Shown here one piece after another: positions 19,400-28,510 of a stretch of DNA of 64,000 nt. Within the stretch, counting starts at the first letter, position 1. Each line of letters opens with the position of its first letter. The stretch spans positions 124,001 through 188,000 of the forward strand of contig JAEWSQ010000005.1 in the NCBI GenBank assembly GCA_023398165.1, given 5' to 3'. A program made the position numbers and the translations under genes. The notes under the pieces are model-generated. The model had not been told where the DNA came from. It did no database searches and saw only the letters and a list, made by a program, of their open reading frames with translations. The stretch comes from Spirochaetota bacterium. GTDB taxonomy: Bacteria; Spirochaetota; Spirochaetia; Treponematales; Treponemataceae.

Positions 19400-19428
19400 A
19401 TGATACCGTAAAAAAACACTTTATGCAA
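19400..19428 (-). promoter_or_regulatory. Promoter of the secG-ptsN-ATPase operon
   Basis: Minus strand TTGCAT (19428-19423), a 17-nt spacer and TATCAT (19405-19400), about 50 nt before the secG ATG. It is the best match in the gap between the leucine-rich-repeat gene and secG. Confidence 0.6.
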
Positions 19429-19450
19429 TAGGTTTGAGTAAAGCTCTTCA

Positions 19451-20497
19451 TCACGGATTGAACTTTATTATACCGTACAGCTGATTCCCCAGCCAGCCCT
19501 TATCCCAGCCGGAAGGTATTTTCCTTGATTTCCGTATAACAATTTCCTGCAAAGAAGAACAACCGGCAAAATTATCACGGCCCACAAATGATACAGAGCC
19601 GGGGATTTCGATTGATAGTAGTGCGGTGCAGTTAGCAAACGCTTCGTCTCCTATCGTTTTTATGTTATCGGGAATTATTACTGAATAAAGGGAAGAATTA
19701 TTGTAAAAAGCGCGCTCAAATATTGCAATTACATCGGGAGGTATTAAAGGTACATTTCCCGTAAGAATATAACTGTGTATAGCCTTACCGCCTGAAATTT
19801 GCTCAAATAGAATCCCGGAAACATAGGTATACTTCCGGGATTTCGACGTAATAACGATATCTTTCAATGATGAACATCCTGCAAACGCACCGCTGCCGAT
19901 GCCGGTTACCTTCTCAGGGATCACGATCTTCTGAATTTTTGAGCAGTTTAAAAACGCATTTTTCCCGATTGTGGTAACTTTTGAAGGAATAGTTATAGTT
20001 TCAAGACTGGCACAGCCGCTGAACGCGGATGAAAAAATGATCTGCAGAGATTCAGGAAGGCTTACCGAAACCAGATTCTTACAGCCCATAAACACTTCAT
20101 CACCGGAGTACAGAATTCCCTCCGGAATAATAACCGAACGTAAACACAAACAGTCTTTGAATGTCCCCCCCAGACTTACTGTTCCTCCGCCAAGTGTACA
20201 AGCAGACATATCAAGATGTATACTGCCCTTTATCTTTGGGAAAACCAGCTTAATTTGACGGAAGGTATCGTTATCCAGAACGAGTTCAAGTCTTACTGTT
20301 TTTTCTGTTCCCTCTTCAATATCAACCAGTGTCTGCAGCAGGTCTGTTTGAGAAATAACGACTGCATCTGTCTGGGCAGAAGCAATACTGTTTGTTTCCT
20401 GTGCACGCAGCGGCAGCATACCGAAGCCTGCAATGAGTATGAAAATAAGTAAATATCTAAAATATCTCCACTCTTTGTGCAACCTTTTTATTTCCAT
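19451..20497 (-). CDS. BspA-like leucine-rich repeat protein, exported
   Basis: 348 residues from the ATG at 20497 (GGAG about 8 nt upstream). An alternative ATG six codons earlier (20515) lies only 8 nt after a TAAAAT hexamer and would be leaderless. The N-terminus has a signal peptide ending near PLRAQE. From about residue 110 on there are LRR_5/BspA-type repeats of 23 residues (I-P-x-x-V-x-x-I-G-x-x-A-F-x-x-C-x-x-L). These proteins are often surface-exposed and bind host or neighbour-cell ligands; no ligand can be named here. Confidence 0.85.
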   Translation of the reverse strand: MEIKRLHKEWRYFRYLLIFILIAGFGMLPLRAQETNSIASAQTDAVVISQTDLLQTLVDIEEGTEKTVRLELVLDNDTFRQIKLVFPKIKGSIHLDMSACTLGGGTVSLGGTFKDCLCLRSVIIPEGILYSGDEVFMGCKNLVSVSLPESLQIIFSSAFSGCASLETITIPSKVTTIGKNAFLNCSKIQKIVIPEKVTGIGSGAFAGCSSLKDIVITSKSRKYTYVSGILFEQISGGKAIHSYILTGNVPLIPPDVIAIFERAFYNNSSLYSVIIPDNIKTIGDEAFANCTALLSIEIPGSVSFVGRDNFAGCSSLQEIVIRKSRKIPSGWDKGWLGNQLYGIIKFNP

Positions 20498-20552
20498 TAT
20501 CTCTACTCCATACATTTTTCTCTATTTTAACACGGAGAAAGCTGTTTGTACA

Positions 20553-20588
20553 GAAAAAAAACAGCCCCTTCATACGTGAAAGGGCTGT
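20553..20588 (-). terminator. Intrinsic terminator of tpiA
   Basis: Minus strand: ACAGCCCTTTCA, loop CGTA, TGAAGGGGCTGT (12 bp with one G-U pair), followed by eight T. It starts about 22 nt past the tpiA stop. Confidence 0.9.
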
Positions 20589-20610
20589 AAAGCTTCATAG
20601 TAAGTTACTA

Positions 20611-21360
20611 TTAGTATGTTTTGCAGATAGGTTCGAATGTGTCAACTTTTAGAGCGGCACCGCCTATGAGACCGCCGTCAATATCCTTTTGATTGAGAAG
20701 AGATTGAGCGTTGTCTGCTTTCATAGATCCGCCGTATTGAATGATAACGTTTTCCGCTACTGCTGAGCCGTACATATCTGCTAGTACTTTTCTTGTAAAA
20801 GCATGAACTGCCTGTGCGTCCTCAGGTGTGGCTGTCTTTCCGGTACCGATTGCCCAGACCGGTTCATATGCGATTACAATATTTTTCATATCGTCTTTGC
20901 TTACGCCTTCAAGGCCTTTTCTCGTCTGTTCTTCACAGACTTTTTCTGCTTTTCCAGCTTCTCTTTCCTCAAGCAGTTCTCCGATGCAAAGAATTACTTC
21001 AAGACCGTGTTTAAGAGCAAGCTTCACTTTTTTATTGATCAATGCATCATCTTCTTTATAGATGTGGCGGCGTTCAGAGTGACCGAGAATGACTGTCTGA
21101 ACTCCAAGATCTTTAAGCATCAGTACTGAAACTTCTCCGGTGTGCGCGCCTGATTCATCGGTAGACATATTCTGTGCACCGAGGCGGATATTGGATCCTT
21201 TGATTACTTGAGCGACTGCATCAAGATTTGTAAAGGACGGAGCAATCATATACTTGTTTTTTCCGTCTTTAAGAGCCGAAACGAGGGCTTTTGCAAGCTC
21301 TACAGCTTCGCCCTTTGTTTTGTTCATTTTCCAGTTGCCAGCAATGTAATACTGTCTCAT
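20611..21360 (-). CDS. tpiA: Triose-phosphate isomerase
   Basis: 249 residues, normal length. It interconverts dihydroxyacetone phosphate and glyceraldehyde 3-phosphate in glycolysis. AGNWKMNK carries the catalytic Asn and Lys, ILGHSERRH the His, and VIAYEPVWAIGTGKTATPEDAQ the catalytic Glu and flexible loop 6. AAGGAG precedes the ATG. It has its own promoter (21414-21442) and terminator, so it is monocistronic. Its glycolytic partner pgk lies 4 kb away with a plus-strand cluster between them. Confidence 0.98.
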   Translation of the reverse strand: MRQYYIAGNWKMNKTKGEAVELAKALVSALKDGKNKYMIAPSFTNLDAVAQVIKGSNIRLGAQNMSTDESGAHTGEVSVLMLKDLGVQTVILGHSERRHIYKEDDALINKKVKLALKHGLEVILCIGELLEEREAGKAEKVCEEQTRKGLEGVSKDDMKNIVIAYEPVWAIGTGKTATPEDAQAVHAFTRKVLADMYGSAVAENVIIQYGGSMKADNAQSLLNQKDIDGGLIGGAALKVDTFEPICKTY

Positions 21361-21413
21361 TATGTATCTCCTTGAAAAAAATAACGTTACCTGAGCAGGG
21401 ATATTGAAATTAA

Positions 21414-21442
21414 ATAATACACAAATAAGACATATTATTCAA
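21414..21442 (-). promoter_or_regulatory. Promoter of tpiA
   Basis: Minus strand TTGAAT (21442-21437), a 17-nt spacer and TATTAT (21419-21414), about 53 nt before the ATG. Confidence 0.65.
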
Positions 21443-21510
21443 TAAAACAGCGCGTTTTGGAGAAGAAATAATGAACACCCTTCGATATGGCAGAATACGG
21501 TAATTCGTAG

Positions 21511-21516
21511 TATACT
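21511..21516 (+). promoter_or_regulatory. -10 element of moxR placed for a leaderless start
   Basis: TATACT lies exactly 7 nt before the moxR ATG (21524), and no Shine-Dalgarno sequence is present. The -35 at 17 nt is weak (TGGCAG). Transcription would begin at or within 1-2 nt of the start codon. Confidence 0.5.
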
Positions 21517-21523
21517 TATACGA

Positions 21524-22504
21524 ATGAACACAATAGATACTAAAAAAAATGAAGTTTCAATGTACAGCACCGCACAAAAACTGTCTGCTTCAATTAAAAA
21601 AGCCTTTAAGGGAAAAGATGAGGTTATTGAAAGACTTCTTTGCGCTCTGTTTGCACAGGGGCACGTCCTTCTTGAGGATGTACCGGGAACAGGGAAAACA
21701 GTTCTCGCAAAAGCTTTATCTAAAAGCATAGACACCTCTTTTGCACGCATTCAGTGCACTCCTGATCTTATGCCTGCAGATATTACCGGTACTTCAATCT
21801 TTCTTCCCGATACGAAGCAGTTTGAGTTCCGTAAGGGACCTCTTATTTCTTCTATTGTTCTTGTCGATGAGCTTAACCGGGCAACTCCGAGAACCCAGGC
21901 TGCGCTTCTTGAGGCGATGGCTGAGAAACAGGTGAGCGCGGACGGGAAAACCTATGCGCTGCCCTCCCCCTTTTTCGTGATTGCAACTGAAAACCCGGTC
22001 GAATCGGAAGGAACATTTCCGCTGCCCGAGGCGCAGAAAGACAGATTCATGATTTCGCAGTCTATAGGGTATCCTGAGGAAAGCGATGAAGCTCTTATTA
22101 TTGTAAGCCAGAGAAGAACTGATAATCCTGTGGAGGATATTACTCCCTGCACCAGTGCAGATGAAATACTTTTTTGCCAGAATCTTTCGGTGAAAATCCA
22201 TGTTGATGAGGCTGTCCTTGCCTACATTCTCAATATTGTTAAAGCCACCAGAAACGACAACCGTATTCATATAGGCGTTTCGCCCCGCGGTTCTATTGCG
22301 CTCTATAAAGCTTCCCAGGCGCTTGCGGGAATCAGGGGAAGGGACTATGCAGTACCCGAGGATGTTAAAGAACTTGTACTTCCTGTTTTAAGGAAAAGAC
22401 TCATAATTTCACCCGAATTTATTTTAAAAGGCTATACGGGCGATGCTTTATTGACAGAAATTCTCTGTTCTGTCCCGGTTCCTTCAGTAAAACAGCATGT
22501 CTAA
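21524..22504 (+). CDS. MoxR-family AAA+ ATPase
   Basis: 326 residues. Walker A is LLEDVPGTGKTVLAKAL, Walker B VLVDELNRATPRTQAALLEAM, sensor 1 FFVIATENP, and an arginine-finger region is in SPRGSIALYKAS. MoxR ATPases act as chaperones that help mature metal-containing or multi-subunit complexes. They nearly always sit, as here, with a DUF58 protein, whose gene overlaps this one by 8 nt. The start has no ribosome-binding site but a well-placed -10 element. Confidence 0.93.
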   Translation: MNTIDTKKNEVSMYSTAQKLSASIKKAFKGKDEVIERLLCALFAQGHVLLEDVPGTGKTVLAKALSKSIDTSFARIQCTPDLMPADITGTSIFLPDTKQFEFRKGPLISSIVLVDELNRATPRTQAALLEAMAEKQVSADGKTYALPSPFFVIATENPVESEGTFPLPEAQKDRFMISQSIGYPEESDEALIIVSQRRTDNPVEDITPCTSADEILFCQNLSVKIHVDEAVLAYILNIVKATRNDNRIHIGVSPRGSIALYKASQALAGIRGRDYAVPEDVKELVLPVLRKRLIISPEFILKGYTGDALLTEILCSVPVPSVKQHV

Positions 22505-23618
22505 AACCATAAAAGCATCTTCAGGCGGAATAAAACCTCTTGTACTGCTTACTATACTGCTGATTGTGCTCCTTTTTATTCCCGGTTCTGTTGTGCAGTA
22601 TGCTGCCGCGTTCTACTTTATTCTTGTAAGCATTTCTCTGCTCTATTCCCGCATTTTACGTTCATCAATAGTTGTAACACACATCATGGATGAGCTGCGC
22701 AGTCCCCGCTTTGAATTTCTCGATATAAAGCTCCGCGTTGAAAACCGCTCGTTTCTGCCGGTTTTTTGCCTGTTCATTGACGATAAGCCGGGAGTACTTT
22801 CAATTTCGGCGGATACCGGCCGCGCTCTGTTTCATTTACGGGCAAGAGAATCTGTACTATTCACCTATACCGTCAACAGCAACACCCGGGGCGAGTACTT
22901 TGCAGGACCTGCCGAAATTCGAGGAAGCGATCCTTTGGGATTATTCCCTTTTATACTCGCTTCAACATCAAAATGCAGAATTCTCATTTACCCTGCAAAA
23001 ACCGATGAGCAGTTTTCATTTACAAAGGGTGTTCCGCAGGGAAAAATTGCTGTTAAAAATCCGCTTTATGAGGATACCTCCATGTACCGCAGCGTCAGGG
23101 ATTACGAAAGCGGCGATGAAATAAAAAGAATCAACTGGAAGGCATCTGCACGGTTTGCAAAACTTTTTACCAATGAGTACGTTACAACACTCTCATCTCA
23201 ATGCTTTGCATTTCTTGACCTCGAAATTGAGAAGTATCCCGATCACCTCCGTTATGAACATGCAGAACATGCTGTTGAAACATGCGCGCAAATACTGAAA
23301 TTCGCCTGTTCAAAGTATCAAAACTGCGGTTTTGCAAGCACCGGCATTCTTCCTTCACAGGAAAATGCAAATCCTTTCATCAGGGCTAACTCCTCACAGC
23401 TGGGAATTCTTCTCGATACCCTTGCGCTTATTCAAATACATAAAAAAGCACAGGATATTACAGCGTTTTTGGAAAAATGTATTATCAGCTGCCCCTCCGG
23501 CGGAACGTTCTTTTATTTCGGACCGGCCGGTAAAAAAGAGGAAATATCAGTAAAAGCAAAGATGCTCCGTCCTTCGCTCAATTTCATACCATTCTTCTTC
23601 GGAGAAGACTATGAGTAA
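22497..23618 (+). CDS. DUF58-domain membrane protein
   Basis: 373 residues. Two N-terminal membrane helices (about 12-55), then a cytoplasmic part containing the DUF58 signature (about 195-240: YRSVRDYESGDEIKRINWKASAR). The C-terminal part resembles a von Willebrand A-like fold, as is usual for the family. It is the standard partner of MoxR. It overlaps both neighbours by 8 nt, so the three genes are translated as a unit. Confidence 0.9.
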   Translation: MSKTIKASSGGIKPLVLLTILLIVLLFIPGSVVQYAAAFYFILVSISLLYSRILRSSIVVTHIMDELRSPRFEFLDIKLRVENRSFLPVFCLFIDDKPGVLSISADTGRALFHLRARESVLFTYTVNSNTRGEYFAGPAEIRGSDPLGLFPFILASTSKCRILIYPAKTDEQFSFTKGVPQGKIAVKNPLYEDTSMYRSVRDYESGDEIKRINWKASARFAKLFTNEYVTTLSSQCFAFLDLEIEKYPDHLRYEHAEHAVETCAQILKFACSKYQNCGFASTGILPSQENANPFIRANSSQLGILLDTLALIQIHKKAQDITAFLEKCIISCPSGGTFFYFGPAGKKEEISVKAKMLRPSLNFIPFFFGEDYE

Positions 23619-25143
23619 GGTTTTTCATCTTAATAAGGTCATTCATGCAGCCGCATCAGTCTGCATTCCTTTCTTTTCAATTGCGGCATTGTATTCATAT
23701 ATAAGTGATTTTTTTCCCTTTAGTAACCGCCTGTCTCCACCTGAACTGAGTATTGTTTTTTTTATCGGTCTCACATGCCGGTTCATTTTTCATATTACAC
23801 GAAAGGAAAGGGCTTCCCCGTTCAGTTATGTACGGCTGTTCATTTTCATGTACCTCTTTTTCTGGATTGTGCTTTTATTCATCAATGAAGGTTCTATACG
23901 GGAAAGAGCAACACCGTCCATCCTTCAGATTTTTCTCATGCTCATGCTTGCGCTTCAGTATGTATGGTCAATGCATCTGGCAAATCTCTTTTATGAGTAT
24001 GATAAATTCCTTGATTTTGCACAAAGCTATTCCGGAGATGAATTGTTCAGCAAACTGCGTGAGCAGGGTGAAATTTCCTCCTCCTCAGGAGGATCACTAA
24101 GAGCCGGCATCATCTTAAGCTTTATTGTACCGGTTATTATGGTAAGTGTTACGCTCCTCACAGGCGGTGACCGGTTTACTGTCAGTATATCTACCCGCAT
24201 ATTTGCCGCCGTCTCATGTGTATGTTCAGCACTTACCCTGGCCTATGTTTCCCTGACAAGGGATGAACGTTACTATGCAGGACAGGGATTGGACAGTGTT
24301 TTCAGCAAAAGCAGCCTCCGGTTCCGTTTTTCACTTATCATACTATTTTCAAGCGCACTGGCATCAGTTTTTTTTGCAGGCCCTGACGCCCTCTTCGTAC
24401 AAAACGGAGAAAAACCTTTTTACCTCGTATTCCTCTCGTGGCTTTTGGCCCTTTTAAAGTCAAGATCTTTAAAATCATTTAACGGGGAATTCCCCGCAAT
24501 TGAGGCCCCTGAAAATCAGGGAGAAGGTATGCCCGACTTTTTTACTCCGCCAGAGGGAATGGAAGGAAGTATAGACCTGAGCTGGCTGTATGATATTTTA
24601 AAATTTGCAGGACTTGCAGTCCTTTTAGTTTTCTTTATTGTTGCTGTTTTCGGGCCTTTTTTCTCAAGGGACTGGAAAAACTTCTGGAAAGAAAAAAAAT
24701 TTTTGAAGTATCTTTCCCAAATAGCTGCCGCTTTTAAAGGTTTTTTTAAAAGTCTCTTTTCAAAAGACAACGAACAAAAAGATCATATTGTTCTAAGCGA
24801 GTCGGCGAGAAAACTTGCCCGCTCCCTGGATGAATTTGCTCATTTAAAAAAGTCAAAAGAGAAAAAAGATGAAATTGGAAGACTTTCAAAGAAATATGTT
24901 GAATTATGCCTCTGGGGAGAAAAAGAGGGCTCTGCGTGCACCAAGGCAACCGCCCCCTATGAGTATTCCGTACAGCTGTACAGTCTCATCGGGTGGTATG
25001 AAAACGAACTCAAAACAATCGGAATGCTTTTTGAAAAAGCGCTATTCTCTTCATCGCTGCTTACACAAGAAGAGGAACATGAATTCCGCCGTCTGATTGA
25101 CATAATAACGAATCTCACGCTTGAAAAAAAACAGCAGCTATAA
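23611..25143 (+). CDS. Multi-pass membrane protein, third gene of the MoxR-DUF58 cluster
   Basis: 510 residues with about nine hydrophobic segments: four in the first 130 residues, four between about 165 and 285, and one near 330-352. A basic linker and a roughly 130-residue cytoplasmic C-terminal domain follow. That tail (SVQLYSLIGWYENELKTIGM...LTQEEEHEFRRLIDII) resembles the DUF4129 helical domain found in MoxR/transglutaminase clusters, but no transglutaminase Cys-His-Asp core is present. Probably an assembly scaffold for the MoxR system; function unproven. Confidence 0.75.
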   Translation: MSKVFHLNKVIHAAASVCIPFFSIAALYSYISDFFPFSNRLSPPELSIVFFIGLTCRFIFHITRKERASPFSYVRLFIFMYLFFWIVLLFINEGSIRERATPSILQIFLMLMLALQYVWSMHLANLFYEYDKFLDFAQSYSGDELFSKLREQGEISSSSGGSLRAGIILSFIVPVIMVSVTLLTGGDRFTVSISTRIFAAVSCVCSALTLAYVSLTRDERYYAGQGLDSVFSKSSLRFRFSLIILFSSALASVFFAGPDALFVQNGEKPFYLVFLSWLLALLKSRSLKSFNGEFPAIEAPENQGEGMPDFFTPPEGMEGSIDLSWLYDILKFAGLAVLLVFFIVAVFGPFFSRDWKNFWKEKKFLKYLSQIAAAFKGFFKSLFSKDNEQKDHIVLSESARKLARSLDEFAHLKKSKEKKDEIGRLSKKYVELCLWGEKEGSACTKATAPYEYSVQLYSLIGWYENELKTIGMLFEKALFSSSLLTQEEEHEFRRLIDIITNLTLEKKQQL

Positions 25144-25314
25144 GTTTTCTGCAGAATTCAATAAATCAAGAAGCGCAAAACGCAGTTCCCGCTTTGCCTT
25201 GTCTTTTTTTTCTGAAAATTCATCTAAAGGAAAATCCAGAACTGTATAAAAAAGAGTCCGTATGTCGTCCAATGTATTATTTATTTTGTACATTTCATCG
25301 CTTCTGTCGCTCAT
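25138..25314 (-). CDS. Possible small protein downstream of pgk
   Basis: 58 residues from the ATG at 25314, ending in overlap with the convergent membrane-protein gene. The predicted product is helical and charged (LDEFSEKKDKAKRELRFALL). The frame is open 21 codons further upstream, but that part lies inside the pgk terminator and is rejected. There is no good ribosome-binding site and the terminator lies directly upstream. It is either a minor gene or a chance frame. Confidence 0.3.
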   Translation of the reverse strand: MSDRSDEMYKINNTLDDIRTLFYTVLDFPLDEFSEKKDKAKRELRFALLDLLNSAENL

Positions 25315-25328
25315 ATGAATCAGTATAG

Positions 25329-25374
25329 AAAAAAAAGCCCTCACATACAAGAGGATTCTGTATATGAAGGCTTT
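25329..25374 (-). terminator. Intrinsic terminator of pgk
   Basis: Minus strand: arm from AAAGCCTTCATATACA, a 9-nt loop, then TGTATGTGAGGGCTTT and a run of T (25336-25329). The 16-bp stem has two G-U pairs. It starts about 46 nt past the pgk stop. Confidence 0.88.
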
Positions 25375-25419
25375 CATGGTAATTTAATGCTGCTGTAATG
25401 TCTGCAGCAGGTTCAAACC

Positions 25420-26679
25420 TTATTTAGTTGCAAGCACTGCAATACCGGGAAGAGTTTTGCCTTCGAGGAATTCAAGAGAAGCGCCGCCCCCTGTGGAAAC
25501 ATGACTCATCTTGTCTGAAAGGTTAAACTTATTAACAGCAGCTACGGAATCGCCGCCGCCTACAACGCTTACAGCGCCTTTGGAAGTGGCTTCTGCTACA
25601 AGGTGGGCAACCTCTCCCGTTCCCTTAGCAAAACTTTCAAATTCAAAAACGCCGACAGGTCCGTTCCATACGATAGATTTTGATGAAAGAATGGTCTCTT
25701 TGTATACGGCAAGAGTCTTTGGTCCGACATCCATACCCATGAGACCGTCGGCAATATCGAGTCCGTCAACCGCAACCGGTTTTGCATCGGGACTGAAAGA
25801 ATCTGCGCAAACGTGATCGAGGGGAAGAATAATTTTTACTTTTTTCTCAGCAGCGGCTTTTAATAAGGCTTTTGCAGTGTCAATAAAATCATCTTCCACA
25901 AGTGATTTTCCGATAGTGTGTCCCTGAGCTTTGAGGAAAGTATATGCCATACCGCCTCCGATAATGAGTGCGGAAGCATTTTTCAAAAGGCTTTCAAGAA
26001 CCGCAATCTTTGAAGAAACTTTTGCTCCTCCGATAATGGCAGTCATTGGTTTGGGGGGATTGGTAACCATCGGCTCGAGGTATTTTACTTCTTTTTCCAT
26101 GAGGAAACCGCCGACGTTCACTTTTGAGAACTTTGCAATCGTTGCAGTAGAAGCATGTGCGCGGTGTGCGGTACCGAAAGCATCATTAACAAAAATATCT
26201 CCGTAGGAAGCGAGCTCTTTTGCCATCGGCTCCTGATCTGCAATTTCTTTTGCAGTCTCTGCCGCTTCAAATCTTGTATTTTCGAGCATCATGATGCCGC
26301 CTGCGCTGAGAGCGTCAACCGCAGCTTTCTGGCCGAGACAGGAAGGAGCAAAAACAACGGTTTTGCCGAGAAGTTTTGCAAGATACTCTGATACCGGCTT
26401 CATCTTGTGCTTGCCGTTCATATATGCTTCTTTATCAAAGGGTTTACCGTCTTTCTGGGCTTTTTCCTCTGCCTTTTTAGCATCTTTTTTGGGATCTCCC
26501 AGGTGGCTCATCAAAACAAGAGAACGGGGATTTTTTTCCAAAATATATTTTATAGTAGGAATAGCTGCCTGAATACGGGTATCATCCTGAACAACACCGT
26601 CTTTCATAGGTACGTTAAAATCTACGCGCATGATAATGCGTTTACCGGTTAATTCAATATCCTTAACTGTCTTAATCAT
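25420..26679 (-). CDS. pgk: Phosphoglycerate kinase
   Basis: 419 residues. It makes ATP from 1,3-bisphosphoglycerate. The N-domain has MRVDFNVPMKDGVVQDDTRI and LMSHLGDPK, and the C-domain has the nucleotide-binding GGGDSVAAVN and the hinge VWNGPVGVFE. An insertion of about 25 Lys-rich residues after LGDPK (KDAKKAEEKAQKDGKPFDKE) explains the slightly long length. A good ribosome-binding site (TTGGAGG) and promoter (26713-26741) precede it and a terminator follows. Confidence 0.98.
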   Translation of the reverse strand: MIKTVKDIELTGKRIIMRVDFNVPMKDGVVQDDTRIQAAIPTIKYILEKNPRSLVLMSHLGDPKKDAKKAEEKAQKDGKPFDKEAYMNGKHKMKPVSEYLAKLLGKTVVFAPSCLGQKAAVDALSAGGIMMLENTRFEAAETAKEIADQEPMAKELASYGDIFVNDAFGTAHRAHASTATIAKFSKVNVGGFLMEKEVKYLEPMVTNPPKPMTAIIGGAKVSSKIAVLESLLKNASALIIGGGMAYTFLKAQGHTIGKSLVEDDFIDTAKALLKAAAEKKVKIILPLDHVCADSFSPDAKPVAVDGLDIADGLMGMDVGPKTLAVYKETILSSKSIVWNGPVGVFEFESFAKGTGEVAHLVAEATSKGAVSVVGGGDSVAAVNKFNLSDKMSHVSTGGGASLEFLEGKTLPGIAVLATK

Positions 26680-26712
26680 AAAAGGCCTCCAAAAATCACA
26701 TGATTTATGCTA

Positions 26713-26741
26713 ACTATAACAATATTCGATAAAAAAAGCAA
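26713..26741 (-). promoter_or_regulatory. Promoter of pgk
   Basis: Minus strand TTGCTT (26741-26736), a 17-nt spacer and TATAGT (26718-26713), about 34 nt before the start codon. Confidence 0.65.
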
Positions 26742-26807
26742 TATTGAATGACTGTATCTATATATAGTAAAATCTGGTATTCTCCATACCATAAAAAGGA
26801 GTGTTCT

Positions 26808-27584
26808 GTGTGCTGCGATTTTCATACCCACCTTCACAATGATGCTGATATACACAAATCCCTTAAATTGATAGAAAAATACAGCATTACGAGCGTCGCC
26901 TGTTCTGTTGATATTCCCTCATTCACCAAAACAAAAGAAATTGCCGGAAAATCCTCTTTAATAATTCCCACTTTCGGCATTCATCCTGTAAAAGCTGATA
27001 CAGCGAGCACTCTTTCACTGCTCGACCCGTTCCTCTTATCTTCTCCTATTATTGGAGAAATCGGACTCGACCAGAGGTGGGCTACCGACGTTCCTTTATC
27101 AGATCAGATACGGGTATTTGAATACATACTTGATCACTGCAGCCGCTATAAAAAGTACTGCGTAATTCACACAAGCGGAGTCGAGGAAAAAGTGTACGAT
27201 ATGCTTTTACACTTTCCCGGTGCAAAACCGGTGATTCACTGGTATGACGGCAGTACAGAACTCTTAAAAAAAATGACTAATAAAGAATGGTATTTCACAT
27301 ACGGACTTGAACTGCATTACTCACAAAAAATCAGAAACCTTCTTAATCTGACACCGCTGGACCTCGTACTGAGCGAAACTGATAATCCGGAAAGCGAGAC
27401 GTGGCTTGGGGGAAAAGAGGAAAGTCCGCTGCTTATTAGGCGGGTTGTAGAAGACATTGCACAGGTGAAAAAAATCAGCGTGCACAAAGCGGATCAGATA
27501 CTGATGGATAACGCGGCAAAGATTTTTACTGAAAGCGGTTTACATCCTGATTCTCTTGTAAGAAATCCTCCCGTCTCACGATAA
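26808..27584 (+). CDS. TatD-family metal-dependent hydrolase
   Basis: 258 residues from the GTG at 26808, which has AAAAGGAG 6 nt upstream. The frame extends 20 codons further to an ATG at 26748, but that has no ribosome-binding site and would give an atypical N-terminus. Metal ligands are in DFHTHLH, GEIGLDQRW (Glu), VIHTSG (His), VIHWYDG (His) and SETDNPE (Asp). Family members are DNases or exonucleases in repair and RNA quality control; the substrate here is unknown. Its last 9 nt overlap the convergent ispH gene. Confidence 0.88.
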   Translation: MCCDFHTHLHNDADIHKSLKLIEKYSITSVACSVDIPSFTKTKEIAGKSSLIIPTFGIHPVKADTASTLSLLDPFLLSSPIIGEIGLDQRWATDVPLSDQIRVFEYILDHCSRYKKYCVIHTSGVEEKVYDMLLHFPGAKPVIHWYDGSTELLKKMTNKEWYFTYGLELHYSQKIRNLLNLTPLDLVLSETDNPESETWLGGKEESPLLIRRVVEDIAQVKKISVHKADQILMDNAAKIFTESGLHPDSLVRNPPVSR

Positions 27585-28451
27585 AAGCCTTTGTTCAACA
27601 GCGTCTATTATTTCATCCGGAGTGGAAGCGCCGGCAGTGATGCCGACAGAATCAAGGGTAAAAAAAACTTCCGGTATTTCATCTGCCGTTTCAATGAGTG
27701 CGGTATAAGGAACTTTTTCTTTTGCTGCGGTAAATAGACGGCTTGTATTGGATGAGTGTTTGCCTCCGATTACAAGAATACCCTGCACTTTCTCCGCAAT
27801 AGTGAGTAAGGACTGCTGTCTTTCAACCGTTGCAGGGCAAATTGTGTCGAAAACCTGCAGCGAAGGAATTTTATTCTTAAGAATACCCGTAATCCTCTCA
27901 TATTCCTCCCTGCTTATAGTTGTCTGGCTGATCAAAATAGCTTTCTGCGGATACTCAGAAAGGGAAAGTGCAGCTGCTTCATTTTTGACAATAATACAAT
28001 TTCCCTGTGCATGACCTGCAATACTAATCACCTCACCATGACCTATGTCGCCTGCAAGAATGATGCAGTACTTTTGTTCTGAAAATTTTCTTGCCCGGTA
28101 CTGATTTGAAAGAACACGGGGACAGGTTGCGTTAATAATACAGCAGCCGGTTTTTTCCAAACGATCCATAACGGCCGGTTCTATGCCGTGAGTACGGACG
28201 ATCACGACAGAATCTGTATTACACAAGGTTTCGATGTCTTTCTCTAAAAGAACGTTAAGCCCTTTAGCTGAAAGCATTTCCAATGCCTGATTATTATGAA
28301 TGAGAGGACCAAGCGTAAAAACTGTTTTACTAGGAAAGTCACGGAGAGCTTTTTCGGCAGTCTTCACAGCCCTGCGGACGCCCATACAGTAGCCTAAAAT
28401 ATCAGCACGGATAACAATGCGGTTTTTAGAGGAGGAAATATCGGTACTCAT
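27576..28451 (-). CDS. ispH: 4-Hydroxy-3-methylbut-2-enyl diphosphate reductase
   Basis: 291 residues, typical of stand-alone IspH, the last step of the non-mevalonate isoprenoid pathway (HMBPP to IPP and DMAPP). The three cysteines that hold the iron-sulfur cluster are Cys22 (GYCMGVRRA), Cys111 (NATCPRV) and Cys206 (DTICPATVERQ). VRTHGIEP carries the conserved His. No S1 domain fusion. The start has no Shine-Dalgarno and lies 7 nt after a TATTCT hexamer (leaderless geometry). Confidence 0.96.
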   Translation of the reverse strand: MSTDISSSKNRIVIRADILGYCMGVRRAVKTAEKALRDFPSKTVFTLGPLIHNNQALEMLSAKGLNVLLEKDIETLCNTDSVVIVRTHGIEPAVMDRLEKTGCCIINATCPRVLSNQYRARKFSEQKYCIILAGDIGHGEVISIAGHAQGNCIIVKNEAAALSLSEYPQKAILISQTTISREEYERITGILKNKIPSLQVFDTICPATVERQQSLLTIAEKVQGILVIGGKHSSNTSRLFTAAKEKVPYTALIETADEIPEVFFTLDSVGITAGASTPDEIIDAVEQRLLS

Positions 28452-28458
28452 ACTGCAG

Positions 28459-28487
28459 AGAATAGCATAGTATTACTTGTGCAGCAA
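28459..28487 (-). promoter_or_regulatory. ispH promoter with leaderless geometry
   Basis: Minus strand TTGCTG (28487-28482), a 17-nt spacer, TATTCT (28464-28459), then 7 nt to the ATG at 28451. No ribosome-binding site lies between. Confidence 0.55.
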
Positions 28488-28510
28488 GGAAGCATAGTCA
28501 TCTGCAGGAA

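Noticed and set aside
25315..25377. Upstream start for the small protein after pgk
   Set aside because: These bases are the pgk terminator stem-loop.
26748..26807. ATG at 26748 as the TatD start
   Set aside because: No ribosome-binding site, whereas the in-frame GTG at 26808 has AAAAGGAG and gives the usual family N-terminus.
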